Positions 44,294-53,166 of a DNA stretch of 64,000 nt are shown one piece after another. Source of the DNA: Vibrio coralliilyticus ATCC BAA-450 (GTDB lineage Bacteria; Pseudomonadota; Gammaproteobacteria; Enterobacterales; Vibrionaceae); assembly GCF_000176135.1 (NCBI RefSeq), contig NZ_ACZN01000016.1, positions 620,001 to 684,000 of the forward strand, read 5' to 3'. A model generated the notes under the pieces. That model saw only the letters and a list, made by a program, of their open reading frames with translations. It was not told where the DNA came from and did no database searches. A program made the position numbers and the translations under genes. Positions within the stretch are counted from its first letter, which is position 1. Each line of letters begins with the position of its first letter.

Positions 44294-45517
44294 TTAAATA
44301 GAGTAGAAGTAGTAAAGCTGAGACTTCATACGAATGATGATACCTCTGATGACATCAAGGAATGCCATAAAACCAACGGGCTTTTCGCCACTAACCCAAG
44401 CTAGCCCGACAGAACCGACGGGAATGTCATAGCCCTCGGTTTCTTCTATTTTCAAACGGACGAAGTGATGTTTGTTTTGTAAGTTCTTGCCCGTCGTCGC
44501 ACGCACGGAGTCATCCAGACCAAGCAAATTGCTTTGTGATTCGCCAGTAGCTTCAACTATTCCCTCAACTTGAGCAGAAAAGATCTTACCTGGGTAGACT
44601 GACGAAGAAAATTCAGCACTGTGTCCTGGTTTAACATTGCGAATCGCCTGATGATTGACTCGCATTAGGACGTATTTCTCATCTGTGTACATTTGCAGCC
44701 GAGGTAACATTGAGACACGCTGTCCCTCGCGCAAGATGAAGTTGGTAACAAAGCCATCAGCAGGTGCATGAACTTTGGTGCTGTCGAGCTCCCACTTTGC
44801 TTTTGCGAGTTTCTCTTGTGACTTTTTCCAATCAGCATGTTTAGATTTTACCGCTAATTCCGATTTCGCGATCGCGAGTTTGGCTTTTTCGGTGTCCACC
44901 TGTTTTGTTTTTAGCTTTGATTCTATGGTTGAGACGTTGTGTCGTGCCTTAGTGACTGCTGTTTCCTGCTTATCGATATCGCTCGCAGTGATGGTGTTGT
45001 TCACTACACGATTTTGCTCTCTGTAACGCTTTAACATTTTGTTTTGCAAACTGTAATCAGCTTTGGCAGCAGCAAGTTGGCTTTCTGTAGTCTCTAAATC
45101 CTGAACCATTGACTCGTACGTTGCCTGTGAGATTGAAATATCCTCAAATGCAACTTCAAGCTCCACCATCGCTGACTCTTCTTCTACTTTTGCCTGGTTA
45201 TAGGTGATTTGGTATTGAGTCGGGTCGATCTCGTAAATCAGTTGGCCTTTCTTTACCTTTTGGTTGGGTTCAATGTAAATCTTGTCGACTTTACCTGTTA
45301 CGTTAGGCGAATCGGGGCGTAACTGGATATGGGGGGATTGCACCACCGAACCGCCAGAAAGATCCATTGGCGTATAGTTGATCAAACCCACCCAAACAAA
45401 CATCAGCCAAGAAACGCCACCTAAATAGGCGAATGACTTAGTCGCGGTATTCCAGGGCATACCCACCAGCCTTAGCAGGTAAATAAAAAGTGCCCAGACA
45501 GCTAAACCTTCTAACAT
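44294..45517 (-). CDS. HlyD-family membrane fusion protein (YiaV-like)
   Basis: 407 residues. Membrane anchor(s) in residues 1-48, then a biotinyl-lipoyl half (NVTGKVDKIYIEPNQKVKKGQLIYEIDP, about 75-100) and a long Ala/Lys/Glu coiled-coil hairpin (about 105-255). The second lipoyl half (KVHAPADGFVTNFILREGQRV, about 260-280) and a beta-barrel region follow. It bridges the periplasm in an export system. Its ATG overlaps the stop codon of the 107-residue DUF3302-like protein by one base, the same pairing as E. coli yiaW-yiaV. No pump gene is nearby. Confidence 0.88.
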   Translation of the reverse strand: MLEGLAVWALFIYLLRLVGMPWNTATKSFAYLGGVSWLMFVWVGLINYTPMDLSGGSVVQSPHIQLRPDSPNVTGKVDKIYIEPNQKVKKGQLIYEIDPTQYQITYNQAKVEEESAMVELEVAFEDISISQATYESMVQDLETTESQLAAAKADYSLQNKMLKRYREQNRVVNNTITASDIDKQETAVTKARHNVSTIESKLKTKQVDTEKAKLAIAKSELAVKSKHADWKKSQEKLAKAKWELDSTKVHAPADGFVTNFILREGQRVSMLPRLQMYTDEKYVLMRVNHQAIRNVKPGHSAEFSSSVYPGKIFSAQVEGIVEATGESQSNLLGLDDSVRATTGKNLQNKHHFVRLKIEETEGYDIPVGSVGLAWVSGEKPVGFMAFLDVIRGIIIRMKSQLYYFYSI

Positions 45518-45840
45518 TAAGCCTCCTCCTGTTTATCTTTCGTGTTGGGGGCATGACGCCAAGTGTCGCGTAGGTTCACAATGGCTTTGTCCATATCGAC
45601 GAAAGCGACAATGACTGCTACAACCCAAACCCAGTGCCAGATGAAACCAATCCATGTCAACGCCGTTATCAGTCCTATTTGATGATGATCTTTGCTATGG
45701 GCTTTGTTGATTGGTAGTTCGTGAAACTTCCAGAATCCAAACAGAGCTGCACCGACAGTCGCAATCAAGACAATAGTTGCGACGACATGTAATGCGGTGT
45801 CTGCACCGGTTCCCACGAACGGGACACTTAATAAACTCAT
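45517..45840 (-). CDS. DUF3302-like small inner-membrane protein (YiaW-like)
   Basis: 107 residues with two membrane segments (about 16-37 and 57-82), a loop HSKDHHQIG and a charged tail. Length, layout and coupling to an HlyD-type partner match YiaW (DUF3302). Probably a membrane partner of the fusion protein. AAGGAG-type ribosome site before ATG 45840. The divergent AraC regulator at 45949 is the likely controller. Confidence 0.8.
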   Translation of the reverse strand: MSLLSVPFVGTGADTALHVVATIVLIATVGAALFGFWKFHELPINKAHSKDHHQIGLITALTWIGFIWHWVWVVAVIVAFVDMDKAIVNLRDTWRHAPNTKDKQEEA

Positions 45841-45948
45841 TCAAGGCTCCTTTATTAATAAGGATCTGTATTGTGTTTCGGATTTGAAAATTAGCTTAGT
45901 ATGTGACAGATTGATTCATATTAAATGTCTAATTGATGTGATCTGTAT

Positions 45949-46950
45949 ATGGATAAAGTGCGCTTTATGCGTGTGTTGGGAATTCGACATATTCATCAGG
46001 AAGCGAGGTCGCGCTACCAAATTGACGATGACGAACTAGTGATTCCGGAATCTGCGTTTCGCAATCCGATGACGCTGGTCCCAATGTTTGAAGTGAATCG
46101 CTGGTTTGAAAAATTAGAGGGCGTTACAGGAAACCCTGATGTGATTCTTGATATCAACCGTGATGTTGATGTTGGACAGATCGGTGTTATTTCTCACTGG
46201 CTTCTTTCTGGTAGTGATCTCGCATCGACCATTCGACGTGTGAATTATGGATTTAGTAGTCTGCAAAGCGGAGCGTTTCTATCTGCATCCCTGAGTGGTT
46301 CACTGATCAAATGGGCGTATCGGAATCCAATGATCGAACCTGAATGTAAAGTACACGACAGTGTCCGTATGGCGATGGCACTCACCAAGATCTTACGTAC
46401 TTATCTTGGTCAGGATTTTTCTCCACTCAGAGTACAACTGTCTGGTTCTCGCAAGAATACACCTAAATATGAAGCATATTTTGGCTGTGAGGTGGAATGG
46501 AGTCACTCGTCCACGGAGATATGGTTTCATTCGGAGCTGCGTTTAGCGACCAAGCAGCAAGCGAGGCTGCAGAAAGGGCGACTGGCGATGAATTTTGCTG
46601 ACTTGGACGAATTGCTTAATATGCCTGACCCAGAAGATGAAGTGAAAGTGATTTATGAAATTCTAAACTACAGCCGCCATTATGGGTTGCCAACGGTAGA
46701 AAATGTTTCTAGCTTACTCGGGCTGTCAGTACAGCAATTTCAACGTCGGTTGCGTAATTTAGGAATGAACTTCACCACGGTGAGTGGTTATGTACTGAGT
46801 AACATTGCGGTAGAAATGATGCGTCATGGTATCAAGATTGATGATATTGCTCAGCGCCTTGGTTATCAGAATATCGCTAGCTTTAATCGCATGTTTAAAA
46901 AACATCGGGGTTTGACGCCAAACCAGTACGTGCAGCGTTACTACCTTTAG
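45949..46950 (+). CDS. AraC family regulator with Arabinose_bd-type N-terminus
   Basis: 333 residues. The N-terminal roughly 200 residues match the OruR/ArgR-type sensor layout (VPMFEVNRWFEKLEGVTGNPDVILDI, then HWLLSGSDLASTIRRVNYGF). The C-terminal double helix-turn-helix ends in the AraC signature (IAQRLGYQNIASFNRMFKKHRGLTPNQY). ATG 45949 is the first in frame. Divergent from the YiaWV-like pair over 108 bases, so probably its regulator; inducer unknown. Confidence 0.87.
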   Translation: MDKVRFMRVLGIRHIHQEARSRYQIDDDELVIPESAFRNPMTLVPMFEVNRWFEKLEGVTGNPDVILDINRDVDVGQIGVISHWLLSGSDLASTIRRVNYGFSSLQSGAFLSASLSGSLIKWAYRNPMIEPECKVHDSVRMAMALTKILRTYLGQDFSPLRVQLSGSRKNTPKYEAYFGCEVEWSHSSTEIWFHSELRLATKQQARLQKGRLAMNFADLDELLNMPDPEDEVKVIYEILNYSRHYGLPTVENVSSLLGLSVQQFQRRLRNLGMNFTTVSGYVLSNIAVEMMRHGIKIDDIAQRLGYQNIASFNRMFKKHRGLTPNQYVQRYYL

Positions 46951-46961
46951 GCGCAGAGAAC

Positions 46962-46986
46962 AAAAAAGCGCCGCAATGGCGCTTTC
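46962..46986 (-). terminator. Terminator after the two lipoprotein genes
   Basis: GAAAGCGCC-ATTGC-GGCGCTTTTTTG read on the minus strand. It also faces the convergent AraC gene. Confidence 0.82.
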
Positions 46987-46994
46987 CAATCCGC

Positions 46995-47690
46995 TTACTC
47001 TTCAGGGCGCCAACCGAGCGCACTGGCAATCGCGCCGACCACTAAAGTGTCTCGTTCATCATCGTTCAGTGAGTCAAGCATCTGGATTGTGAGTGCGCCA
47101 TTAGTTTGCACTGCAGCGACTTCTTGTGTTCCACGCTCAAAGCTGTAGCCAAGTGGTGTGTCGACTGGCACAAGTAGGCCTTCACCAGTATGAATAGTTT
47201 TCACATTAAAGTGGTTGGTGCCAATTCTTACCAAGCCTTTCTCTGTTTTATCGAAGCCGATATCCAGTACACCTGCATCTGGCTCAATTTTGTACTCACC
47301 AACGCTTTTCTCATCTGAGCTTATATCGCAGGTATAAGGATCGTTGCCACCGAACTCTACGCCCATGTAGTTGTATGAGACACCGCCACCTGTGCAGGTC
47401 AGCACCCATGTTTTTCCATCACTGTTACGAGTAACTTCTGCCGCCATTTCCCCATCTTTAAAAGACAGTTTATTGAACCACGTTGATGAAGAGGCGCTGC
47501 GAGAGTACTTACCCTTATACATACCAGCGATGTCAAAAGTACCTTCTCGACCTAACTTCCATAAATTATTGTCGGTCTTTATGTTGATCTCCGGTTGAGC
47601 TTTGACAGCGGGCGATTTATCCATGATAGCGGTGCTACCACAAGCGGTAAGGGCAAGCGCCATTGCGCTAACGAGTAGGTGTTTGTTCAT
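46995..47690 (-). CDS. Lipoprotein of unknown function
   Basis: 231 residues with a lipoprotein signal (MNKHLLVSAMALALTACGS, lipobox LTAC). The mature part is beta-rich with several Gly/Tyr repeats and two Cys in WVLTCTGGG and PYTCDIS that may pair. It resembles no enzyme. It lies six bases after the second lipoprotein gene, so the two form one leftward operon ended by the terminator at 46962-46986. Likely outer-membrane surface or periplasmic; role unknown. Confidence 0.75.
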   Translation of the reverse strand: MNKHLLVSAMALALTACGSTAIMDKSPAVKAQPEINIKTDNNLWKLGREGTFDIAGMYKGKYSRSASSSTWFNKLSFKDGEMAAEVTRNSDGKTWVLTCTGGGVSYNYMGVEFGGNDPYTCDISSDEKSVGEYKIEPDAGVLDIGFDKTEKGLVRIGTNHFNVKTIHTGEGLLVPVDTPLGYSFERGTQEVAAVQTNGALTIQMLDSLNDDERDTLVVGAIASALGWRPEE

Positions 47691-47696
47691 ATATAT

Positions 47697-48608
47697 TTAC
47701 TTCTTGTTGACGAAAAACCAGCTATTGAGGAAGTTGTTCAGTGACGCAAACGCTCTATGCGTCCAGTTAAGAGGGTTATCTGTTGCGTTTGAGTCTTGGC
47801 TAGCCACATCCCCGGTTGCGGTAAATGTAGGTTTTAGCTCTCCGGGATAGGTACCTAGACTTGGGTCAACTTTATATTCATACATCGAGCCCAGTAGAGC
47901 ACCTGGGTTGAGATCCTTGCTGACCGTGTGGATCGGGTCTTCGTCCCCTTTGTCATCTGGGGCAGGGCATGTATTGGCGGCGAGCTGACCGTTTCCGTAG
48001 TTACATGGGTCGTACTCAAGCTTAGTCGCGCCAGTTTGCAACGACAAAAGGCGCTGGAACTCTTGATAGGCACTGGCGACTTCGGCGCCTTGTGTGGTTA
48101 AAGAGTCTTCATCGACATAGTAGTCGTAAAGCTGCAACATCTTTTGGTAAGAGGTGTTTTTTAGTGTTTCGTCACCACCGCCGTTATTGGTGTAAACAAG
48201 CTCAATACCGTCAATACCAGAGGAGGTGTTGACCTGTTGAGCCAAATTAAGGACGAAGGTTTCATAATCAGCACTGCCCGTTGGCTCTTTTTCTATGACG
48301 CCAATGACCAAGGTTTTTTGAGCGAATTGTTTTTGCACATCACTGTGTGCCCAGTTAGTCAGGTTGTTAATTTGGGTTTGTACCCGAGCACGCTGCGTTT
48401 CAGAGACATTTGGTCCAATGCTCAGTACATAAACGCCTTTATCGAACTGGCAAGCATTCGCGCCAGTCTGAACACTACAGTTGGTTGCTGAGCTGTAGAC
48501 ATTAACGGCATTGGTCGTTGTTGATGTTGGATTCGTATCATCACTGTTACAGCCAGATAGTAAAGCGACGGTGAACGTCGAGAGAAGAAGAGAGCGGCTA
48601 GGATTCAT
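47697..48608 (-). CDS. Lipoprotein of unknown function
   Basis: 303 residues. Signal and lipobox LLSGC (MNPSRSLLLSTFTVALLSGCNSDD), followed by a Thr/Ser/Asn-rich linker typical of surface lipoproteins. The central region (about 55-140) reads YVLSIGPNVSETQRARVQTQINNLTNW, then TLVIGVIEKE. There are Cys pairs in NCSVQTGANACQ and PCNYGNGQLAANTCP. First gene of a two-gene lipoprotein operon. Its 328-base upstream region holds a VarA-like inverted repeat and is shared with a divergent two-component system. Confidence 0.75.
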   Translation of the reverse strand: MNPSRSLLLSTFTVALLSGCNSDDTNPTSTTTNAVNVYSSATNCSVQTGANACQFDKGVYVLSIGPNVSETQRARVQTQINNLTNWAHSDVQKQFAQKTLVIGVIEKEPTGSADYETFVLNLAQQVNTSSGIDGIELVYTNNGGGDETLKNTSYQKMLQLYDYYVDEDSLTTQGAEVASAYQEFQRLLSLQTGATKLEYDPCNYGNGQLAANTCPAPDDKGDEDPIHTVSKDLNPGALLGSMYEYKVDPSLGTYPGELKPTFTATGDVASQDSNATDNPLNWTHRAFASLNNFLNSWFFVNKK

Positions 48609-48815
48609 TTCATTATTTACTTATTGAATGATAACTTTGGTGAATAATAAAGAGAGTAACTAGATTGTCGAACAGGCCTACTGTGATTTGTAAGAGCATA
48701 AACACTCAGCTCATAAAAATGTGCCTTCAGAACACAGTATGTCCACGATACGAACACTAGAATGGGGCTATTAACGACATCTAATCGAATGGATAAAGCG
48801 GGTATTGTAATTAAT

Positions 48816-48833
48816 TGTAAGTGGACTCTTACA
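48816..48833. promoter_or_regulatory. VarA/UvrY-like inverted repeat between lipoprotein operon and two-component genes
   Basis: TGTAAGTGGACTCTTACA: perfect TGTAAG-N6-CTTACA arms, 15 of 18 matches to the UvrY consensus, same geometry as the box at 39091. It is 104 bases before the regulator gene and 208 before the lipoprotein gene. The rest of 48609-48936 is promoter DNA with no reading frame. Confidence 0.6.
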
Positions 48834-48936
48834 AAATCCAGTGTGGCAGGGAGCGCAATCTCAATTTCCTTGCTTGAGCAAGTAATCGTCTAATATATAA
48901 TTTGCGTCAATTTATAAATGGTTGCGAAAGTAGATT

Positions 48937-49626
48937 GTGAATTACAGAGTGCTTCTTGTTGAAGACGATAAGGAAATCGCAAGACTGACTCAAATGTACC
49001 TCGAAGCCGAAGGATATGGTGTTGAGGTGGTGTACTCAGGTGATAAAGCGGTAGATGCGGTGACGCGCTACCAGCCTGACGTTGTGCTATTGGATCTCAT
49101 GTTACCGGGGGAAGATGGTGCGACGGTTCTTAAAAAGCTACGAACCTTCTATCAGGGTGTTGTGATTGTACAAACAGCAGTTCAAGAGGAGCTGAGTGAA
49201 GTCAGTTTACTAAAATTGGGTGCCGATGATTATCTGACTAAACCAATTCGTGGCCATATCTTGGTTGCTCGTCTTGAAGCTCATTTACGTCGTTATGCGG
49301 CAGCGGGGCAGGAGCCATCGACCCACAACTATGAAGCTTATGGATTTAGGTTGTGCCCTTTACGTAAAGTGGCTTTTTATCGCAGCAAAAACATTGACTT
49401 AACTCAGGCGGAGTTCGACATTCTTCTTTTGCTGGTTCAATCTCCCGACAAAGCGGTATCAAGAGATCTCTGTTGCCAATCATCTCGTGGGATAGAATAC
49501 ACCTTCAATGATCGCTCCATTGATATGCGTATTTCGGGCTTACGACGAAAACTAGCCCGAGCGGATGTGAACAACGCTCAGATTAAAACCATTCGCAATC
49601 AGGGCTATATGCTCACAGCAGCATAA
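48937..49626 (+). CDS. OmpR-family response regulator (RstA-like)
   Basis: 229 residues from GTG 48937. Receiver domain 1-120 with acidic pocket ED(D)10-11, phospho-acceptor Asp 53 in LLDLMLPGEDG and Lys in YLTKP. The winged-helix DNA-binding domain (about 130-228) ends IKTIRNQGYML. It is followed after six bases by its kinase gene, so the two form a pair like RstAB. The DNA-binding domain has a Cys pair (DLCCQSSRG) in the recognition loop, unusual for the family. The signal is unknown. Adjacent lipoprotein genes are plausible targets. Confidence 0.9.
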   Translation: MNYRVLLVEDDKEIARLTQMYLEAEGYGVEVVYSGDKAVDAVTRYQPDVVLLDLMLPGEDGATVLKKLRTFYQGVVIVQTAVQEELSEVSLLKLGADDYLTKPIRGHILVARLEAHLRRYAAAGQEPSTHNYEAYGFRLCPLRKVAFYRSKNIDLTQAEFDILLLLVQSPDKAVSRDLCCQSSRGIEYTFNDRSIDMRISGLRRKLARADVNNAQIKTIRNQGYMLTAA

Positions 49627-49632
49627 TCGGAT

Positions 49633-50952
49633 ATGGTTCGTTCCACTTTTACCAAAGCATACATTAGTCTGGCAACAGGGCTTGTAATCACTGTTGTTGC
49701 ATTTCTCACTTTGGGTTCTGACTTTATGAGAAAAACTGAAGTCGAGATATTCCTCAATGATGGGCAGTTTTTCGTTAATCAATACATCGAACAACGTGGT
49801 CAGCCTAACTCCCTTTATAAAGAGTTGACCAACACGGGGAAGCAGCAGTTTTACATCTTTAATCTATCTTTGGTTAACGTAAAACCCGAGACGCTGCCAT
49901 GCTCAGATTGTCGCGAGCTGTACCGATTGAAGTCAATACCCGTTTATCTAGTCGAAGATAACTTGTATGCGGCGGTGTTTCCGTTACCAAACTCGGCGAG
50001 AAGTCTCATGTTCAGTGAGAATCGCGATTTTTTTGAACCCCAATTTGAGTGGTACGAAGACTCCGAAGTCATGTTTGTGATTGGTCTTGTGGCCTGGATA
50101 TTTGTCAGCTTAGGCGTATTTGTTTATGTCCCTATTCGCCATCTACATAACCAAATTAATCAGCTTAACCGTGCGTCTCGTCGCTTTGGACGCGGTGAGT
50201 TTAGTGCACGTATTGACAGTGACAACTTCCGACTTCCCCTCAAAGAACTGGCGGAAAGCTTCAACTACATGGCAGATGACATTGAAGGCCATGTAAAGCA
50301 GAGTCAGATCTACACGCAGGCTATTCCTCATGAAGTCAGAACGCCGCTCAGTCGAATTCAGTTAGCCAGCGATATGGCTAGGCGCAATGCTGTTGAGGAG
50401 CAAGAACCGTTTTTTGATGATATTGACCGATATGTTGACGATATCTCCGCTCTGACTGCTAGCGTGGTACAAATTTCCCGGGTAGGAGGTTTGACGGAAA
50501 GTGAATTGCTCGACACACAAAACCTTCTCCCTGAACGCTGGCTTAAACAGCGTATTGACAGGCAAGAGCATTACAACAAACAAATCAGCTTTCATGCTTC
50601 TTTGACTGAGCCTGCCCCAGCTTTGGATGTATTAGAAACCTTAGCTAATCTGGTGATTGATAATCTGCTTCAAAACGCATTCCGTTACGCAGATGCTGCG
50701 GTCGCGATCACTTTAATCGGTTTTGACAACACATTAGTGATTGATATCGAAGATGACGGGGCTGGCATCCCAAAAGATAAATACGATGAGATCTTTCTGG
50801 CATTCTCCAGATTGGATGAAAGCCGCCATAGTGACGGCTTTGGGTTAGGGCTGACCATCGCTTCAGAAGCAGCCAAGCGACTCAACTGGCGTATTTCTTT
50901 AGGCGAAAGCGAACTGGGTGGGGCTCGTTTTACTGTTTTGATCGAGTGCTAG
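49633..50952 (+). CDS. Sensor histidine kinase (RstB-like)
   Basis: 439 residues. Membrane segments at about 9-28 and 145-167 enclose a roughly 115-residue periplasmic domain containing LPCSDCRELY (Cys pair, possible redox or metal site). HAMP about 168-220. HisKA has His 233 in AIPHEVRTPL, and HATPase_c has NLLQNAFRYA, EDDGAGIP and GFGLGLTIA. It phosphorylates the upstream regulator. Its last four bases overlap the convergent flavin-binding gene. Confidence 0.9.
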   Translation: MVRSTFTKAYISLATGLVITVVAFLTLGSDFMRKTEVEIFLNDGQFFVNQYIEQRGQPNSLYKELTNTGKQQFYIFNLSLVNVKPETLPCSDCRELYRLKSIPVYLVEDNLYAAVFPLPNSARSLMFSENRDFFEPQFEWYEDSEVMFVIGLVAWIFVSLGVFVYVPIRHLHNQINQLNRASRRFGRGEFSARIDSDNFRLPLKELAESFNYMADDIEGHVKQSQIYTQAIPHEVRTPLSRIQLASDMARRNAVEEQEPFFDDIDRYVDDISALTASVVQISRVGGLTESELLDTQNLLPERWLKQRIDRQEHYNKQISFHASLTEPAPALDVLETLANLVIDNLLQNAFRYADAAVAITLIGFDNTLVIDIEDDGAGIPKDKYDEIFLAFSRLDESRHSDGFGLGLTIASEAAKRLNWRISLGESELGGARFTVLIEC

Positions 50953-51611
50953 TTCACTACTTTGTGCCAGCGTTCACCATATGCACTGCTGTAATCGGGC
51001 TCTTCCAGATGTTTAGATGCTTCTACTGGCTCAAGTGGACCAACTATCGTCCGATAGGGTAAGACGCCAGCCCACACGGGAAGATCCAAATCGGATTCAT
51101 CATCGTTGACTCCAAAACGACTGATTTTGACCGATGCTTCGCTTAAAGGCATCTTCAGCACCATGGTCGCGGCGAGTTCTCTGTCACTACTTAATCTGAC
51201 CTGCTCCGTTCTCCCGGGGGCAATCTGCTCAACAAAATGATTGAGCAGACGATCTTTTTCCTGCTTCTCTTCAACTACTTCAAATTGGCCAAATACTACA
51301 GCTGAGCGATAGTGCGCGCTGTGGTGAAAAGCCGATCTCGCTAGAACCCAGCCATCGAATAGTGTGAATGTCAGGCAGGTCTGGTGGCCTTGTTTTAATG
51401 AGCGCAGCAATCGGCTGTTGTTCGCACCGTGTATATACACATGTTCATCAACACGCCATGCCAACATAGGAATCACAATAGGGCCGTTAGCGTCATTAAT
51501 CGCGATATGGGCGATTAATGACTCATCAATAATTTGTTCAAGATGTTTGTCCTCGAACACGGCTTTGTGCGCGCCTTTTTTTATTTGGGTCCTTTCTGTG
51601 TTTGATAGCAT
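50949..51611 (-). CDS. Pyridoxamine 5'-phosphate oxidase-family protein
   Basis: 220 residues; split-barrel FMN-binding fold, NimA/flavin-nucleotide-binding type. It shows HIAINDANGPIVIPMLAWRVDEHVYIHGA (about 35-63) and a C-terminal YRTIVGPLEPV segment. GGAG lies seven bases before ATG 51611. It is divergent from a PdxR-type MocR regulator, which senses PLP or a relative, so it may act on a B6 vitamer or a flavin substrate. Not the classic PdxH (sequence differs). It converges with the sensor kinase. Confidence 0.82.
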   Translation of the reverse strand: MLSNTERTQIKKGAHKAVFEDKHLEQIIDESLIAHIAINDANGPIVIPMLAWRVDEHVYIHGANNSRLLRSLKQGHQTCLTFTLFDGWVLARSAFHHSAHYRSAVVFGQFEVVEEKQEKDRLLNHFVEQIAPGRTEQVRLSSDRELAATMVLKMPLSEASVKISRFGVNDDESDLDLPVWAGVLPYRTIVGPLEPVEASKHLEEPDYSSAYGERWHKVVN

Positions 51612-51657
51612 TGCGTTTCTCCATTAGCTTGTAATTTATGGTTCCAATCTAATGTTT

Positions 51658-51706
51658 AACTGGTATGTTATTGAGAGCCAGTTTTGACAAAGTTATAGGT
51701 CCAGTT
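51658..51706. promoter_or_regulatory. Repeated AACTGG/CCAGTT operator of the MocR-type regulator
   Basis: AACTGG (51658-51663), CCAGTT (51678-51683) and CCAGTT (51701-51706): an inverted pair plus a direct repeat at a 23-base step. This is the mixed layout known for MocR-family regulators. The last copy is next to the start codon, so binding could also block translation initiation or transcription. Confidence 0.6.
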
Positions 51707-51707
51707 A

Positions 51708-53129
51708 ATGGCGTTGATTGATATTGGAGATCTGACTCTCTCAGGTGGGGCGAGCACCTTACAACAGCAGTTATTTCATGCGATTCGAGCAAAAATAGTG
51801 AAAAGCTTGTGGCCATTGCAGGGTAAGTTGCCTTCGACGCGCAAGCTCGCCAGTGAACTCAATGTAAGTCGCAATACAGTGACGGCTGCTTATGAGCAGC
51901 TGTTGGCGGAAGGCTACATAGAAAGTAAGCAAGGTTCGGGGTTCTACGTTGCGGTTGAGTTACCGGATAAATATGTGCCAGCGACCGTGACTCAGGGTAC
52001 GTCTTCGGGCGAGTCCAACTGCTTTGATATCAATTCGTCATTTGCACCTGGCGTTCCAGATCTTTCACAGTTTCCACTTGGTAAATGGCAGCGATTGCTG
52101 CAAAGGCATGTTCTACGCCCAGTGTTACTGGGAAATCAAAATATTCAGGGCAGTGAAGCGCTTAGAGCGGCGCTGTCTGATTACTTGTCTTCCAGCCGCT
52201 CCGTTCACTGCTCAGCACAGAGAATCATTGTGACTTCTGGTGCTCAACAGGCTTTGACCATTGCGATGGCGGCGACTCTGGCACAAGGTGAAAAAGTTCT
52301 AATGGAGCAGCCAGGGTATGCCCAAATGACCAAGGTGCTTGAACTCAACCAATATCAGCTGGAACCTTTGACGGTGCATCAAGAAACAGGCTTTGAGTTG
52401 AGTGATGTCCTGAAAAGTACGGCACGAGCGCTATACATCACCCCGAGTAACCAATATCCGATGGGAACGACCATCAACACTGAAAATCGCCTTAAGTTGA
52501 TTGAATGGGCGGCGAGTCATCAAGGGTGGATTATCGAAGATGATTATGACAGTGAGTTTCAGTTTGCACACCGGCCTTATACCAGCTTACAGGGATTAGC
52601 GGGCCAAATGGGGCTAGATGAGCACGTGATCTATATTGGCTCACTAAGTAAAGTGATGTTTAACGGCTTAAGGTTAGGTTACATGGTGGTGCCGGATAAT
52701 TTAATTCAGCGCTGTCTTGAAATCAAAGATGCCATGAGCGGTGATTCTCCGTCACATACTCAGGAAGCGTTAGCTGACTTTATTGCTGAAGGCCATTTAC
52801 TGCGTCATATACGAAAAATGCGCCGACTGTACAAACAAAAACATGAGATTGTCAGCCAAGCCATTGAACAAGCATTCGGTGGACAGGTTACGATCATCAG
52901 CCAAGCTGCTGGTTTGCATGTCACGCTAAAATGGAGCGGCAGAATAGACGAGCATGCGTGGGTGAAAAGGGCCGCGAAGCAAGGGATAGTGCTGCGGCCA
53001 CTGAGCTATTATGAACATAACAAGGAGAGTCATCGAGAGTGGCGAGCGGTCGTGCTCGGTTTTGGTAATACACCATTGCAAGAGATCGAACCCGGGATAC
53101 AAGCACTTGCCCGATTATTTGAATCGTGA
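51708..53129 (+). CDS. MocR-type (GntR/aminotransferase) transcriptional regulator, PdxR-like
   Basis: 473 residues. N-terminal GntR winged helix (about 15-80, LPSTRKLASELNVSRNTVTAAYEQLLAEGYI). The C-terminal domain is a class I aminotransferase fold with PLP-site motifs IEDDYDSEF and GSLSKVMFNGLRLGYMV (Schiff-base Lys about 320). Such proteins bind PLP or an amine adduct and control B6 or amino-acid genes. Divergent from the oxidase-family gene over 96 bases carrying its likely operator; 37 bases before the amidotransferase gene. Confidence 0.88.
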   Translation: MALIDIGDLTLSGGASTLQQQLFHAIRAKIVKSLWPLQGKLPSTRKLASELNVSRNTVTAAYEQLLAEGYIESKQGSGFYVAVELPDKYVPATVTQGTSSGESNCFDINSSFAPGVPDLSQFPLGKWQRLLQRHVLRPVLLGNQNIQGSEALRAALSDYLSSSRSVHCSAQRIIVTSGAQQALTIAMAATLAQGEKVLMEQPGYAQMTKVLELNQYQLEPLTVHQETGFELSDVLKSTARALYITPSNQYPMGTTINTENRLKLIEWAASHQGWIIEDDYDSEFQFAHRPYTSLQGLAGQMGLDEHVIYIGSLSKVMFNGLRLGYMVVPDNLIQRCLEIKDAMSGDSPSHTQEALADFIAEGHLLRHIRKMRRLYKQKHEIVSQAIEQAFGGQVTIISQAAGLHVTLKWSGRIDEHAWVKRAAKQGIVLRPLSYYEHNKESHREWRAVVLGFGNTPLQEIEPGIQALARLFES

Positions 53130-53166
53130 TTGTATTGAACAAAATGTCATCAATTGAGGGAAGAAT

